The translations under genes were made by a program, and so were the position numbers. A DNA stretch of 64,000 nucleotides from Pinus tabuliformis (Eukaryota > Streptophyta > Pinopsida > Pinales > Pinaceae), in NCBI GenBank assembly GCA_031772625.1, contig CM062812.1:729528300-729592299 (forward strand), given 5' to 3'. The notes beneath the pieces are model-generated. The model was not told the origin of the DNA and did no database searches. It saw nothing but the letters and a program-made list of their open reading frames with translations. Shown one piece after another: positions 33,770 to 48,682 of this stretch; within the stretch, counting starts at the first letter, position 1; every line of letters starts with the position of its first letter.

Positions 33770-36700
33770 GATATATATATAGGTTTCACATTATTCATCC
33801 TAAATTTTAGAATTATTTTCTCAACATACTTCTATTATGAAAAGCTAAGCTTACCATTTTTATTGTGTTTGTGTATTCCAATGCCCAAGATTTGTTTTGT
33901 TTCTCCTAGATCGTTCCTCTGGAAGGTCCTAGTCATTTGAGCCTTCAAACTATTTATCTCATCCATGCTTGTGCTTGCAACCAACATATCACAAACATAT
34001 AGCACTACGATAATGAATATTCCATTCAAACTTTTGAAGTACATGCAATGGTCATACTAATATCTAGATAGTTTTCATACACTTTGAAAGAATCAAATCT
34101 TTTGTACCATCGCTTAGGTAATTACTTGAAAATATACAATAGTTGTTTGAGCTTTCAAACTAGTCTTACTTTGAAATGTTGCATAAAACATTTTGGCCAT
34201 TCTATGTATATCTCCTTGTCCGAAAATCCATGTAGAAATGTTGTTTTCACATCTAATTTGTCTAACTAAAATTTAAACAAAGTAATTAGTGCCAACAAAA
34301 TACAAATAGATCCAATTTTAAGAACTATAATTTCTTTTTTTTTTTTTTATCAAAATATATACCTTCCACCTGAGAGTAACTTTATACAACTAGCCTTACT
34401 TTATTCCTTCCAATTTTACCATGAACTAGTCCTTTCTTCAATTTGTAAACCGATTTTCATCTAACAACCTTTCTATCTTTAGGAAGGTCAGAGGTTCCAA
34501 ATTATGTTCTTCTACAACACATCCATATATTTCTTTTTGCCACTTTCCATTTGGCATTATTGCTATTATCTATTGTTTATTGATAATAGAAAGGGCATCC
34601 ATCATTGGTAACCAAATAAATGTGTGAAGTAAAATTGGTATACCTTTTAGGAGGAATTTTATATATTTTCTTGATGTTGGTTGTTGAATTTCCACATTTT
34701 CAAGAATACATAAAGCATCTATGAATTCCTTATTATCAAAAGCTTCTTCTATCCTGCTTGTGTTTGTAGATGGCTAAGTTTCCAAATTAACTCGTTTATT
34801 TAATCATACCTATTGATGTACTTGTTCTTGTTTCAAAACATCTCCTACATTATCTAACTTAATTAGAGGAGATTCGTGAAATATCACGTCATTGGTGATG
34901 ATGATTTTGTGAATAGAAGGATCCCACAATATATATTCCTTAGCAACATCATCATAACAAACAAATATATATTTCTTTTATCTATGGTGTGGTTTAGAAT
35001 TCCTATTCTAGAAGTGCATAAGATTCATAACAAAAAATAAATAAATTTGAATAATCATATGGATGACTCAGCCAAACCTCTTTAGGGATTTTACAATTGA
35101 TTATGATAAATGCTTATATATTACAAGATAACCAATAGTAGTGATCGATTATGCTAACAACTCTTGTTGCAAATTGGTAATGCTTCTCTCTCGCTTTGTA
35201 AGGGTTAACTTCTAGCCCTAAATATTGGTTTGTGGTTACCTTTAGGTTCGTATCCTTAGCTTGGAGAAAATACGAAGTGTTAACACTACAAATGTCTCTT
35301 TCTTATTCTATAAGAGTCTTGTTCATGCATTATAATATTCCATTCTTCTTGGGAGTATATAGAGTGGTTTGTTTCCCCTATGATCCCAACTTATTTGAAA
35401 TACCCTTCAAATTATAAAGAAGTAAACTTTCCTCCCTTATCCAATTTTTTTCCTACTTTTATTTTCTACCACTAAACACATCAAAATTTATTTTCAAAAC
35501 ATAAACCCACACATTCCTACAACAATCATATATAAACGTCACAAAATATGATGATTCTCCACAAGAAACAGTAGGGGATGGTACTCATACATTAGAATGG
35601 ATGTAATAAAGAAAACCTTCACTAACATGATTGCCTACTTTAAACTTATTTTTACACTTCTTTCCAAACATATAATTCCTACATAAATTAAAAATCAAAT
35701 ATTTCAAATTTGGAAGTAGTTTTTGGTTCATTAGTACCTACATTCCTCTCTCATTCGTATGACTCAGTCATTGACGCCATAAATAAGTCAATTCATATGA
35801 CTCCTCAGATGCTACAATTTCATTTCTCATCTAATTACTTCCATCTAGCTTCTACATTTTTCCCATATTACTATCCTTCATGATCATTGAAGCATTGTTC
35901 GACACTTTTAGTTCTCCACATTAACCTGTAAACATATGAACTCTAGAATCCAAATCTCCCAAAGAAATTAAAATATTTTTTAATTCAATCACATTTCTAA
36001 CATTTATTAATGTTTCTACAATACCATCAAACATTTTAATTTTGACACATCCCACATGCATAGTCTTGCAATGTTATTTCCCATAAGAACTATTGCACTA
36101 TCAACTAATTTCTATGAAGAAAACCATTTTATATGTGGACACATATGATGAGAAGCACCATAATGTAAAAAACCAAATTGCATAATATTGAGGAGAATTA
36201 CTAATACACAAAGCTTCATGAATCACACATAATCCTAACTCAACTTGGTTTTCCTCCTTCTTGGAATGATCCTTAGATTCCTACCTCTTCTAGAAATACT
36301 TATTGAGATTCTCTATCTTGTTATAGCATGAACATATATGTTTAATCCTTTTGACTTTAGACTGTGATTTGGATGCACGTCTCAAATTTTCTCCTCCTTC
36401 CTTGGACAAACCTCTAGCCACTATTACTTCTTGTATAGAGGCTTCAATATTTTATTTTCTCCTCACCTCCTTAGAAAATAATTTTGCAACAACATAATCA
36501 AATTTAAAATTTTGAGTTGTGCTAAAGCTAATGGAAGTTACTGACATGATAGTAAGATTGAAGAAATGAACACAACAACGTAATTGTCTTATCTTCACCA
36601 TCAATTTTAACATCCATACTATTCAATTGAAAAATAAGGGTACTAAGCACACTAATATGATCTACAATTTTGACACATTATTTTCTTTTAAAATTGTTAA

Positions 36701-38144
36701 CTTCCTTTTAGAGTAGATATGCTTTTCCAAGCACTTCATCATATAAATACACTGCAACTTGGTCCACAAGTTCATTATTGTTATTTTTCCATAATGTTAA
36801 ATAAGACATCATCAACTATACTTATCTAAATTGTACTAAGGGCTCTAACATCCAAGTCCTACCACTCTTCATTGTTCATCATCACAGGGTTGTTATTCTT
36901 TCCCCTTGATGCATTCTGCAATCATAGATGTACTAACAATATTACCTTTTTAATTTCCATAATTCAAAATTATTTTTTTCATCAAATTTTTCAACTTCCA
37001 ATTTAGTATTTGTCACATTTTCCATCATTATATATACACCAAGCTTCCATTCAAATAATATTTTTAATATGTTAATTTAGAAAAAATAAATACCTTCACA
37101 ACCCCTATTTTACATAAATCAATTTATAAATCCCATTTAACAAACTTGGCTTTAAAAAAAAGTTTATTTCTTATTCCTTTCTTTGCCTTTAAGATTTTAT
37201 TGTATTTCAAAAAAAAAAATTCCATTGAAAAATTGATGTGCACTTGATATTATTCTACTACAACGATGGCTATAGTTTGGTACTCTACTCCAAGGGAAAC
37301 TTATTTATTCCTATGAGCTTCATTTCAAATATTTAACCCTCCACTAGTTTTTGGATTTTTCACTACATAGACGTGTGTTAGCCTCCACCTCTATTGGATA
37401 TCTATCTCTACACACTCCATACACTTACCTATGTGACTAAACCTTAGTCGGGTGGCCTACACCTAGCCTAGCATCAATAAAACCCAACTTCTTTGCAATT
37501 TATTTTTACTTGTCCAACAATTTTCTCAACATGCACAATGGCTAATCTTGAATTCATGTTTGCAGGTCTATGGCTTCCTTTCCACGTAACGACGGACTTT
37601 CCCACACTACTTCTTGTACTCAATGTGACTTCCCCCTTCTTTGCATGAAAAGATTGCTATTACTTTTTCTTCAACAATGAGAAACATTACCTCTTTGCCA
37701 CCCTCCTTTGCCAACATTCATCCATGTGTGTTCCAATTTCACCACTCAATAAATGAAATGACTCATGTTATACAAATTAGATCTCAACTATGTGATCCTT
37801 TACAAGTTGTTATTATTCAAAGTTTGTACAAGAAAGTAATATAGAGAAATAATGACCAAAATATATAATAGACAGAGAATTTAAATCGTAAAACACTAAT
37901 GATTTTTCAATGAAACATCCACAAGAAAGGCATGTTTTTTTATTCTAGGGAGAAAATTTGATATTCAATATTATAAACTCTTTTAGTCCCACAAGATTTA
38001 TAATAATTACTTATTATTTTTTATGTTGGCTATGATAACTATCATTTGGTTTCATACTTCAACATGGTTAGAGTCATAATAATAAATTTCACTTAGGAAG
38101 ATCTAGTTAATACATTTTATTTTAATTGATTCCATACTCTAACA
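32600..38144 (-). mobile_element. Old, heavily decayed Ty1/Copia element
   Basis: Minus-strand fragments give Copia pol in order: the RT-region string LYVCDMLVASTSMDEI with LGIGIHKH (33835-34044), matching the Copia 'YVDDML' box, then a connection/RNase H part (33328-33558, with MKYVLWYHSRT and GYVDLYFIGDLDKRRFTSSYVF) and a C-terminal RNase H relic (about 32950-33320). The 34045-36900 part carries decayed integrase and Gag. The outer sequences near 32850-32914 and 38080-38144 resemble each other (both holding ttcatact.taac-like ends) and are probably the LTRs. Breaks are numerous, so the insertion is ancient. The boundaries are approximate. Confidence 0.7.
33712..33782. repeat. AT-rich microsatellite
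   Basis: (ATCT)n grading into (TA)n, with a short palindromic interruption. It lies in the decayed Copia element. Confidence 0.9.
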
Positions 38145-39700
38145 TAAGCACTACAATACCAATAAAAAAAGAAAAACTTTGGAGATGGATATTTATTAAT
38201 TATATGTAAATATGTATATGACCATAAACCCTCATTAGGTATGTGTAACTCATAAATTATATAGGTATATTTGGGTAATATGGGAGATGAGTATGTGGGT
38301 TTCTCTATTGGATCTAGATAATTTTCCCATTCAAGTTTAAAGAGGTTTTTTTGGGAAAGCTTGACTTAATTAAAGAGGTGATATGTTTAGGTCAATGGTC
38401 AAACTTTCAGTGACATGTCGTATTGATGATCCAGGTGTATGTTGGTGGCCACCCAATTCCACTTGGACCCCACCATTGTTTCTTTCAATTTTTCAATTTC
38501 CTTAATTGTAGCACAACTTACTATTTTTGGCAATTTTTCGAGTCCTAATTTTCTAGAGCTGTGTTGATGCCTTGAACGACATTTTTTGGGAAAACGGGGG
38601 AAAAATGAGACTTTGAATTACTTTTTAACTCAAAATATTTATTCCTTGGATAGATCTTTCTAACGAGGTATTGTGTGCGTTAAGCAAAGATCGTATGGCA
38701 AAGTTACAACCCCAAGAAGTTGATGTAACAGTTTATCCAAACGGGGCCCATAGTTTTGGCGCTTCATCTCATAGGGTTAGGTTTTTTGATGTTTATGGTT
38801 TTACATTCTTTCTCCATTATAAATAGGCCTTCAAGCCTCATTGTAACTTAGTTCTGAGGCATGTAGCCGCCATATCTCTTCTTAGAGATAAGCCACCATC
38901 GCTCGAGCTAGTATTATTTCCATTATGTTTGTAAGCATATTTTAGTATTTGATATTAATGAAATGAAGTGTTATTTTTGCTGCATCTCTGTATTTATGGT
39001 TATATCTGCAATTTGTTGCGTTCCTATTTAATTTTAGATCAATTGAACCCATGGTATTATATGTAGTTAAATCATTTAAAAGGGTTTGTGATTCTCCAAT
39101 GTCTAGTGCTAGATTTGAGTGGAAGGTTCATATTGTCAGGGACACAGCGTTGGCATTATTAGCTACCTTTAGGTTAAAGAAAATAATAAATTTATTCTTA
39201 AATTATTTTTTTTGTGTAAGGATTTAACAATGTGAATCATATCTACATGATTTGAGTTTATATCATTTTAATTATTAATAGTATTTTGTTTAAATATTTT
39301 TCCTCACAATTAAATGCGAAGAGATATTATGTATTAAATCATAATAAAATATTAATAAAAATATTATTATATGGATCATCAATAAAATATGACATCTAAA
39401 GTTTTAGTAAAATATTATATTAATTGTATATATAAAAAAATTAAAATAATATAATTATTATTCTATTAATAAATTTTTTCCTTTTTATATATCATTAGAA
39501 AACAAATGTGATCTCTCTTCAAAACATTAGAATACACAAACAATGTTTATGAAAAATAATAATAATACAAAAAAATCAATCTTAATTATAAAATATTTAT
39601 AGAATATTTTTCTATATCAATTTTATATCAAAATAAATTCTATTAATATGTTAATTCTCTTTATTAAGCTGATAACCTTTTTATGGTGAGGTTCCTTCTC
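38145..39700. other. LTR-like stretch, then AT-rich DNA
   Basis: A TATA-type box (ttataaatagg, about 38818-38828) is followed by a region ending in tattaatgaaatgaa (about 38955), the look of an R/U5 part of a plant LTR. Neither ends nor a partner were found, so the family and limits are unknown. From 39180 to 39660 the sequence is AT-rich with no feature. Confidence 0.3.
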
Positions 39701-39956
39701 ATGACACTATAGCAGATTCACCTACCTTCAAAGAATATACCATTTCGACGGTGTGATTGACTATGGGCCTCTGATCTGCGATTTTCTCCACCTGAGTTTC
39801 TTTGACATGATTGTGGAACCACATCACAATCAACAATTATAAAATGTAGCATTTGGTTGCAGTCACAAAACTTATGATCCTTGATGAGTGACGTGGCTTG
39901 ATCTATGTGTAGAGGAAATGAGTGAAGCCCCAAATCAGAGCGCTCTCTAGCGGAAA

Positions 39957-40620
39957 TTTCCAATCAGAGGTCTAAGCTGGTGCACGACATGTCAATTCAC
40001 TGATTGTCAATCACTGATCACCTTTTGCATTTGGGCCTTGGTCGTGTGGCTCTTCCCGCAACTGTAGTATAGCCCCCATATTAGAGCCCTTCAATCGCAA
40101 GTTATCAATTAGACGTTTCAGTTTGATGCACAATACGAAACAACCTATGATCACTGATCTACCATAACGTGACACCGTCACGGCCACATGTCAACTTTGA
40201 ATAATTCCACATGTCACCCTTAATTCCTTTGAACTCTTTATCATGGTGGTGCTAGCTCTGAAATCATATCCCTCTCTATTGGTGATTTCCAATCAGAGGT
40301 GTAACCTTGGTGTACACCATGTCAATTCACCGATTGTCAATTACCAATCACCTTCTACGTTAGGGCCTTGGACCTGTGGCTCTTCACGTGACCGCAGTCT
40401 AACCCCTGTATCAGAGCCCTCCCATCAAGGGTTATGAATCATAGGTTTCACTTCAGTTTTTCAAATCATCTCAACCTCCCATTGTTTCTCTCCCATACAT
40501 GATGCCATCACTGCCATGTATCTGCCACATGTAACCTTTTGAATAATGCCACATGCTACCATTTTTTGGCCTATTGTGAGCCTTCAAATTATCGAATCCT
40601 CCTGCCACATGTAAACCCTT
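39957..40620. repeat. Diverged direct tandem duplication, period about 329 bp
   Basis: The segment starting tttccaatcagagg at 39957 recurs at 40286. Matches continue through gtcaattcac.gattgtcaat, ggccttgg.c.tgtggctctt and the cacatgt-containing end. The copies are clearly diverged, so the event is old. No ORF is shared. Confidence 0.8.
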
Positions 40621-43380
40621 TTGTCTCATTGGCATGACGTCATCCTCCCCACGTCACTTGTTGCAACCAATTGCTGCCTGTAACATGTCCCTCAACGCAT
40701 CCAGTCACATATCGCAACTCGTAATATTGACACTTTTAAGATGTGGATGCTTCTCAGAAAGTTCTTCTTGAGAGGACATGCGATGTTCTATTGAATTCAT
40801 TTTCATACCTCTATAGGCTCCATATATCAGAAGAAATAGAAATTTCCACAATCGAAAGTCGAAACTTGAAAAAACAAGGCATTTAGAGAGGGATAAGGAT
40901 CGCTAGATATTTGAAACAAATAAGGCACTAAAACCTTAGATCTCCAGCACATTTTTGTTGGTATATTGGTCAGATGAACCTATTAATAATAGAGTTATGT
41001 CAGACTAATAACATCGCATAAATTATTTTCGAAATCTCTGATACATGTAGCATTGGTCATGTGTAATAATAAACAAATAGCTAATTTCTGAATCTCCAAA
41101 CATTGCTATGGACACCCAACCACTAATATGCAACCCCAAATGTTTTATGAAGCCAAACTTAAATGTGAAATCGCATCCTCCCCTTACTCTAGATTTTAAA
41201 ATACGACCTTTGATAAGATCCACTCTCTATGCATGTATCTTGCTCTCTCTCTCTCTCTCTATTTTTATTCATTAATTACCGCTAGTTATCCAACTATGTG
41301 CATAGGAAATCAAATTCCTCAAGAGTCATGGGGGTCGTTCTGCTAGCTAGAGAGGGAGAGCAGGTCCACAGTTTCATAGATCTAATGCCATAAGTATACA
41401 AGGTCTCTTCCTGTCACCTACCACCACCAATAGAACTGCAGACGGGACATAAGGAAAGAAGGAAGTGATATACTTGATGGAATTTGTTAGAGGAAGTCCT
41501 CATAAGGTCTTAAGTCAATAACCTAACAATTGCAAGACCTAGGCATATTTAATCTAGATGGAGGAATTAAGAGGTTAGGGAACACCTGCAGATGAACCTA
41601 CCTCTAACCTCATAGTAAAAGGTACATCAAAATTCATGATGTCTATGCCAAATGCCAAGCATAAATATAGAGGATTAACATAAAAACAATCCTTCAGATA
41701 GAATCATAGAACCACTTTCTCAATATTCAATTCACAATATATATAAAGCCTTGAAAACATGTGATCTAGATTGGAAATGACCAATCGGTACTTCTTCCCA
41801 GTCCATTCACAGTTTTAGGATGAGTCAAAACAAATAATTTGAAATTCTTGTGCCAAATGCTGCATAGAGCCAAAGGCCATTTCTAAGAGCAAAAAAGGAA
41901 GTGCAATGTGTTTCTGTGTTTCATTTTTGTAATAGTACTTACTAACAAATAATTGTCTATGATTTTGAGCCATGTTTTTTACGGGATAGTCTCTTTCCAG
42001 GCTTCCACCCTTTGGTCATAATAACAATAGACTAGCATTCAAGGAATTTAATAGGCAAATGATTATTGCGACACCATTTTAGGAACATAGTGTCAATAAA
42101 AAGGTTTATTTGGCAAATGTACGATATAATATGGCTTGATCTTTTGTAGTGTACATGCGATGGATCCTTATATGTTCTCCCATTCTATCTTCAACTAAGT
42201 ATAAGCCCTAGTATACAGTGGTGTTCCCAGGCTCATAATTTAAAATTCGTAAGTGGTATTAGGTTAGTAGATAGAGTCTTTAACCATGAATATGGAAGGG
42301 AATCATTATGCACAATTCTACAAATAAGTTGTCTAAATCCATTATTTTCCTCTATCGAAGAAGCTATAGTAGTAAAATTCCTAGTGTGTAAGGTAGTGGT
42401 GGGAGCTCTAGACATGAGTAGAGAAGTTCCTCTTCCTAGTAAATGCCTATAGGCATGATGAAATGAATTTGTGGTGTGGGTACAGGGTCGTAGAAGTGTC
42501 TATGGAATTTTCACTTATGATGAATATGTAATCCTCATTTATTAGGCAGTAATCTACATCGAATCACGTTGAGAATCCATTTTGATATTATAAAATGGAA
42601 AAAAATTAGAGAGAAGAAGAAAAGTGAATTTGAAAGGGGAGTACCTTTCCCAGGAGAAGTTCTCTAGAGGGAAGAGACACCACAAGAGGAGGGGCACTTC
42701 TTCCGCAAGAGAAGAGCTCAAATAAGGCTCGAGTTAAAGTTTTCATAATAACGTATCATGACTAATTCCGAGGCAAAGGTTGTCCCCGCACCATGGCACG
42801 AGTACAGAGAATTCCTTCACTTGCAAAAACTCCCAGCTTCCATCATACCGATAGAAACCAAACCCCTCAGCTTGGTCTAGGAGGAGACTTCCACGACTCA
42901 GAGTTGATGACTGAATATCTGGAATCAAAGTAGGATCCACAAAGACTGGGGTCTAGGAAGGACCACCTCTCTGGGATGTCTAGTTCATTCATTTGATCCC
43001 GCAACAACAAATTCCAAGATCGAGACTATTATAGTGTCATTTTGCTTATTATTTTGGTGAACAACCCGTATGTTATTTTCATCATCTTTTTTCTCTCTTA
43101 TTGGTTCCCTATGTAATTGGTTCTGCTTATAAATATGCTCTTAACCTAAATTCCAGGGCCAGGGATTGCATCCTTCCTTATATTGTTGTCTGATGTTATC
43201 TATGGCCTCCTTGAGTTCTTATACTTAATTTCTTTCCCTGTTTGTCTCAACTGGTCTTTGTGGCCCATCTCAATGCCACGTTCCTGAAGCACCACAGAGT
43301 GTGTGTATAGATATTTTTCTATCCCTTATTATTCGAACAACCATCAAACAGTTGATGGAAGTGACTGACATAGACCTCAG
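40621..43380. other. No recognisable gene
   Basis: Only short ORFs without domains. A (CT)9 microsatellite lies at about 41243-41260. Confidence 0.5.
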
Positions 43381-43490
43381 ATGTGTAGAGGGAAATTTAA
43401 AATGAAAAATAAATTTAAATGTGCATATGGGAATTTAGAATGAAAAACAAATGTAAATGTGTAGAGGGAAATTTAAAATGAAAAATAAAA
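43381..43490. repeat. Minisatellite, period 38 bp, nearly three copies
   Basis: Units begin atgtgtagag (43381), atgtgcatat (43419) and atgtgtagag (43457), each followed by ggaatttaaaatgaaaaa-like sequence. Confidence 0.85.
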
Positions 43491-43722
43491 TAAACTTGTG
43501 ATCACTAAAAAATATGGAGGGAATGAAACAAAGAGAGCTTTGTTATATTTTCAGTAACACCATATGCTAATAGTAAAAAGGAACCAATTTCCTAGGCTCA
43601 AGTGTTTATTCTACATTGATACACAAATTTTCTCATTCTATGTATATTTATATATTGAAGTGTAAAAAACTAAATTAGAGTGAAAATATCATGGTCATGA
43701 TAGTCATTGACAAGAACAATAT

Positions 43723-43735
43723 CTATATATATATC

Positions 43736-43801
<66 letters not shown>
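43723..43801. repeat. (TA)n microsatellite
   Basis: A long alternating TA tract with a few C or T interruptions. It produces a spurious Tyr-Ile repeat ORF. Confidence 0.95.
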
Positions 43802-43802
<1 letters not shown>

Positions 43803-43912
43803 TAACTTTTCTATTTATGAGAGGGATATGGAGTATGTTAATATGTGTTATGCTTAACCATTTTAATAGCAACTTCTATGTTGGTTTAGTAGTGATTTTA
43901 TAAAAGTGTTAT

Positions 43913-44622
43913 AATTTTAGCATTATAGATGGATTCACGAACCCCTTTAAGGGGGTCATTGAATCTATCTACCTAAATTTTAACATCGCATACGAGGGCC
44001 TCTAAATTTTAACACTACATATGGACTCAAAGACCCCTTTGTCTCTAAATTTAGCACTATAGATGGATTCAAAGAAGGGGGTCTCTGAATCCATCTACAG
44101 TGTTAAACTTTAGAGACAAAAGGGTATTCATAATTTTAACACTGTATATGGATTTAGAGACCCATTTGTCTCTAAATTTTAACACTACAGATGGATTAAG
44201 ACACCCCTATGGTGAAATATAACACTTTGGTATTAAAATTGCAATTTTCCATTTCTGGAGCATCACAATTAAAAATAACTAACATAAATGACTAATTCAT
44301 ATGTTGTATTTTCTATTTGGTCATACTTTTATTCTTGTACTATAATAGTAATTTACATTAACCATTATTAATTTTTTCACTTATTATTTAGTCATACATT
44401 TCAATTCTAGACTAAATTAGTGATTTAAGTTAGTCACTTTTAGTTTAGTCACTTGTTATTTAGTCGTATATTATATCCCTAGAATAAATTAGTTGCTTAA
44501 GTTAGTCATTTTTAGTTCGGTCCCTTAAAATTACTCAAATTTAATAGCAATTCACTTGAAATAATTGTGATGACTAACGTTTTTAGTCACCTAGTCACTA
44601 ATTTCATCATTTTCTACTAGTG
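43913..44622. mobile_element. CACTA (En/Spm-type) transposon end with subterminal repeat array
   Basis: The right end reads, on the minus strand, CACTAGTAGAAAATGATG (44605-44622), a typical CACTA terminal inverted repeat. Inside it are many short copies of tagtcac or ttagtca in both orientations (44290-44600). Next to these, at 43913-44228, is an array of direct and inverted units built on 'aacactacagatggattcagagacccc..tttgtctctaaatttt'. Such subterminal arrays are where the transposase binds in this superfamily. No transposase is present, so this is a non-autonomous or truncated copy. The left terminal repeat was not found. It lies directly at the start of a Copia LTR. Confidence 0.65.
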
Positions 44623-46141
<1,519 letters not shown>

Positions 46142-46236
46142 ATGTCCCCCTTTTTCATTGATGCCAATGCTCATGCTCCCCTTGTCTCCATGGTAAAATT
46201 CTTTGATTTTCATGATGCACTACCTCCCACCCCCCG

Positions 46237-46261
46237 CCCCCCCCCCCCCCCCCCCCCCCCC
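46237..46261. repeat. 25-base C homopolymer
   Basis: An unbroken C run within a longer C-rich tract (46226-46273), just inside the left LTR near the polypurine tract. Confidence 0.95.
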
Positions 46262-48660
46262 TCGCCCCCCCCAACATGAGTGGAAAATGATTACTTATGT
46301 CTTTTAGGAAGCTCCCCTTGAATACATGGCACCTAATAGGACTTTTGTCTAGTTATCCTTTTTGTTATTTGTTGTCATTGTGGCTCTTTTGCCTCATTGC
46401 AATTTTCTTCCACTCTGCTTGGTCTAGAACATATATGTTGTTTGATATTGTTGTGGCTATTATAACCAATTTTCCTGAGTCTTATTTTCTAAATTTTTAG
46501 TTCCAAGAGTCAAACAAGGGATTATACCCTTTATCACACATCTTTCGAGCACTCTCCTTCATATACTTAACTAGAAAAACATTTTGTGTCTGCGTAGATT
46601 TTCTTCCAAGTCTTTCTATACCTTTTCCAAATATCTTGACAGAAGAGTTATCTCCAAACACAACATTGTCACCTTTTTCTTTTAGGCTGACATTTTTTTT
46701 AATCTTTATTCATATTTGTCGAGCATCCACTGCAAATGTACCATTCATCTTCTTTGTCATCACCAATCAATGCTAAATTGAAATTTTCCTTCTTTTTCTT
46801 CTCCCATGTCATAGTTGGATTCTCTGTCTACATGATTGTGGCATTATTTCTCAGAAACCTATAATCATGTTCCTTGTGACAAAGATTATCATACAATGTT
46901 TTGGTTCATTAGTTTTTCAAATGGATTTTATTGTGCATCAACATTTGTAGGCTGATATCCAATTGTATCTTGTATTGGTTTTACACTGAATTACTTTATT
47001 CCAAAAATTTACACAAGGGTAGCAATTAGCAAGAAATATATTTTCATACTTATGAGAGTATGATGGTGCTTTGAAGTTGTTTTTTCTTGGAGGAGGTTCA
47101 ATCCATTTTTCATCATATTTGTTATCAACGTTCTTTGGAACATTAGTAGAACTTTTTCATGCAACAACATTTCTAGATTCCCCTTTAATTTTCCCCTTTA
47201 AAGACTCGAAGATGGTGTCCTCCATGCTCGAAGATGTGCCTTCATAACCAAGACCTGTGTTATCACCAGGAGATTTTTGACAACTAAGAATGTTATCCAA
47301 CACTAGTGACTTATTCAAGTTCTTATTAAGCTTGTCAACTTTATCCATCAATGTCATAATTTCATCCTCCAGCTTCTTACAATCTTCTTCTGTATTTATC
47401 ATTTATGTCTTTATTATTTCCTATACTATACTTTCTTCTTCAAGTCAAACCTTTAAGGAGATAATCTATTTGTCACAGTCTTCAAGTAGGAATTTAAATT
47501 ATGTATTTGTATTATGAGAGTGTCATCTTCATTTTCACTATTATTTAACCTTTCTTAAAGACCTTCATCTTCTTGTTTGGTCCTTGAATCTTTTTCGAGT
47601 CCTTAGAAAAAATATGTTCTAATATTTGTTTCTTCATCATCTAAAACATTGACCACTTCATCATCCTGATCATTATTTTGATTTTTTTATTTTATGAAAA
47701 GAACTGCTCCTACATCCCATTCTTTTGTACCAGTTTCATCTAAAGAATTACTATATTCTTTCGAATAAATTTTTTTCTTATGATATATTTTATTTTCCTT
47801 AAAACGACATATCTTAGCATAGTGACCTATTTTCCCATAATAGAAACATCTAAAAGGTAATCTACTATTGTGTTTTCAGGTTCTTCTTTTGAGCTTCATA
47901 ATGAAATTAGTTTCTTCTATATCTAATTCATCATTTTGAGTTCCTTCAACCTTGATTTCTTTATTTCATGTCTTCTTAGTGGCCTTAAAAGTTACTTCTT
48001 TAGCTGATGGCCCATCTTATGTATCTATTCTCATTCTGTATTTTGTAAGAGTGTTATATAGTTATTCCATTGTTATCTTCGTCAAGTCCCTCGTTCTTCT
48101 ATGAAAAATACCTTAGCATCATATATTAATGGAAGAGATCTCAAGACCTTTTATACAATCAAAGAACATCATTTGTTTTCTTCTAGACCTCTGATGGAGT
48201 TGAAAACTTCATCTACTATGAGTAATTAAGTTGTAATATATTATTTTTAATCCATTTCCAAATTCTCAAACTAACCTCTATACTTTGGAATTTTTACCTT
48301 CTTGACCTTATCATCACCTTGATACAAAGTTTTAAGTTTATCGCAAAATTATTTAGCTATGGTATAGAACATCACGTTTGACTTAATGGCTCTTAACAAT
48401 CCACCCATGATGGTCGAAGAGATTTTGAATAGCAGCTAAACAACTTCTCATCATGATCAGTTGGAGGACTTTTAGGGACTTTGTAACCATTTAATATGCA
48501 GAACCAAACACCCACTCGTAAATCCTTGATGTATATTTCCATGCAACTGCTCCACCATGGATAATCATTTCCAACAAACACCAAAATCGTTATGACGAGA
48601 CGCCTTCCATTTCCATATCTTCTGATGATCTTCCCTCTAGTGATTACACCATTAGATGGT

Positions 48661-48678
48661 AACCTGCTCTTATACCAA
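48661..48678 (-). other. Primer-binding site of the Copia element
   Basis: The minus strand reads TTGGTATAAGAGCAGGTT, one base off the usual Met-tRNA primer site TTGGTATCAGAGCAGGTT, next to the inner edge of the right LTR. Confidence 0.8.
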
Positions 48679-48682
48679 TTTT

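Larger units (their letters stand above)
46142..48682 (-). mobile_element. Internal region of a Copia element with gag but little pol
   Basis: Reading right to left on the minus strand: a primer site (48661-48678); Gag near 48584-48393 (GNDYPWWSSCMEIYIKDL, WFCILNGYKVPKSPPTDHD), which fits the UBN2-type Gag of plant Copia elements; a zinc-knuckle relic near 47850-47810 (YGKIGHYAKIC); a second conserved Gag part at 47402-47157 (KKLEDEIMTLMDKVDKLNK, SPGDNTGLGYEG); and a protease-proximal string (VVFGDNSSVKIFGKG, about 46640). The polypurine tract follows at about 46143-46160. Integrase, RT and RNase H are missing, leaving only about 2.5 kb between LTRs. It is either an internally deleted copy or a gag-only non-autonomous derivative. 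It is broken in many places. Confidence 0.75.

Noticed and set aside
42743-42940. 65-codon minus-strand ORF as a small gene
   Set aside because: No recognisable domain, no supporting exon pattern, and its length is within chance.
43691-43903. ORF with a long Tyr-Ile repeat
   Set aside because: It is a translation of a (TA)n microsatellite.
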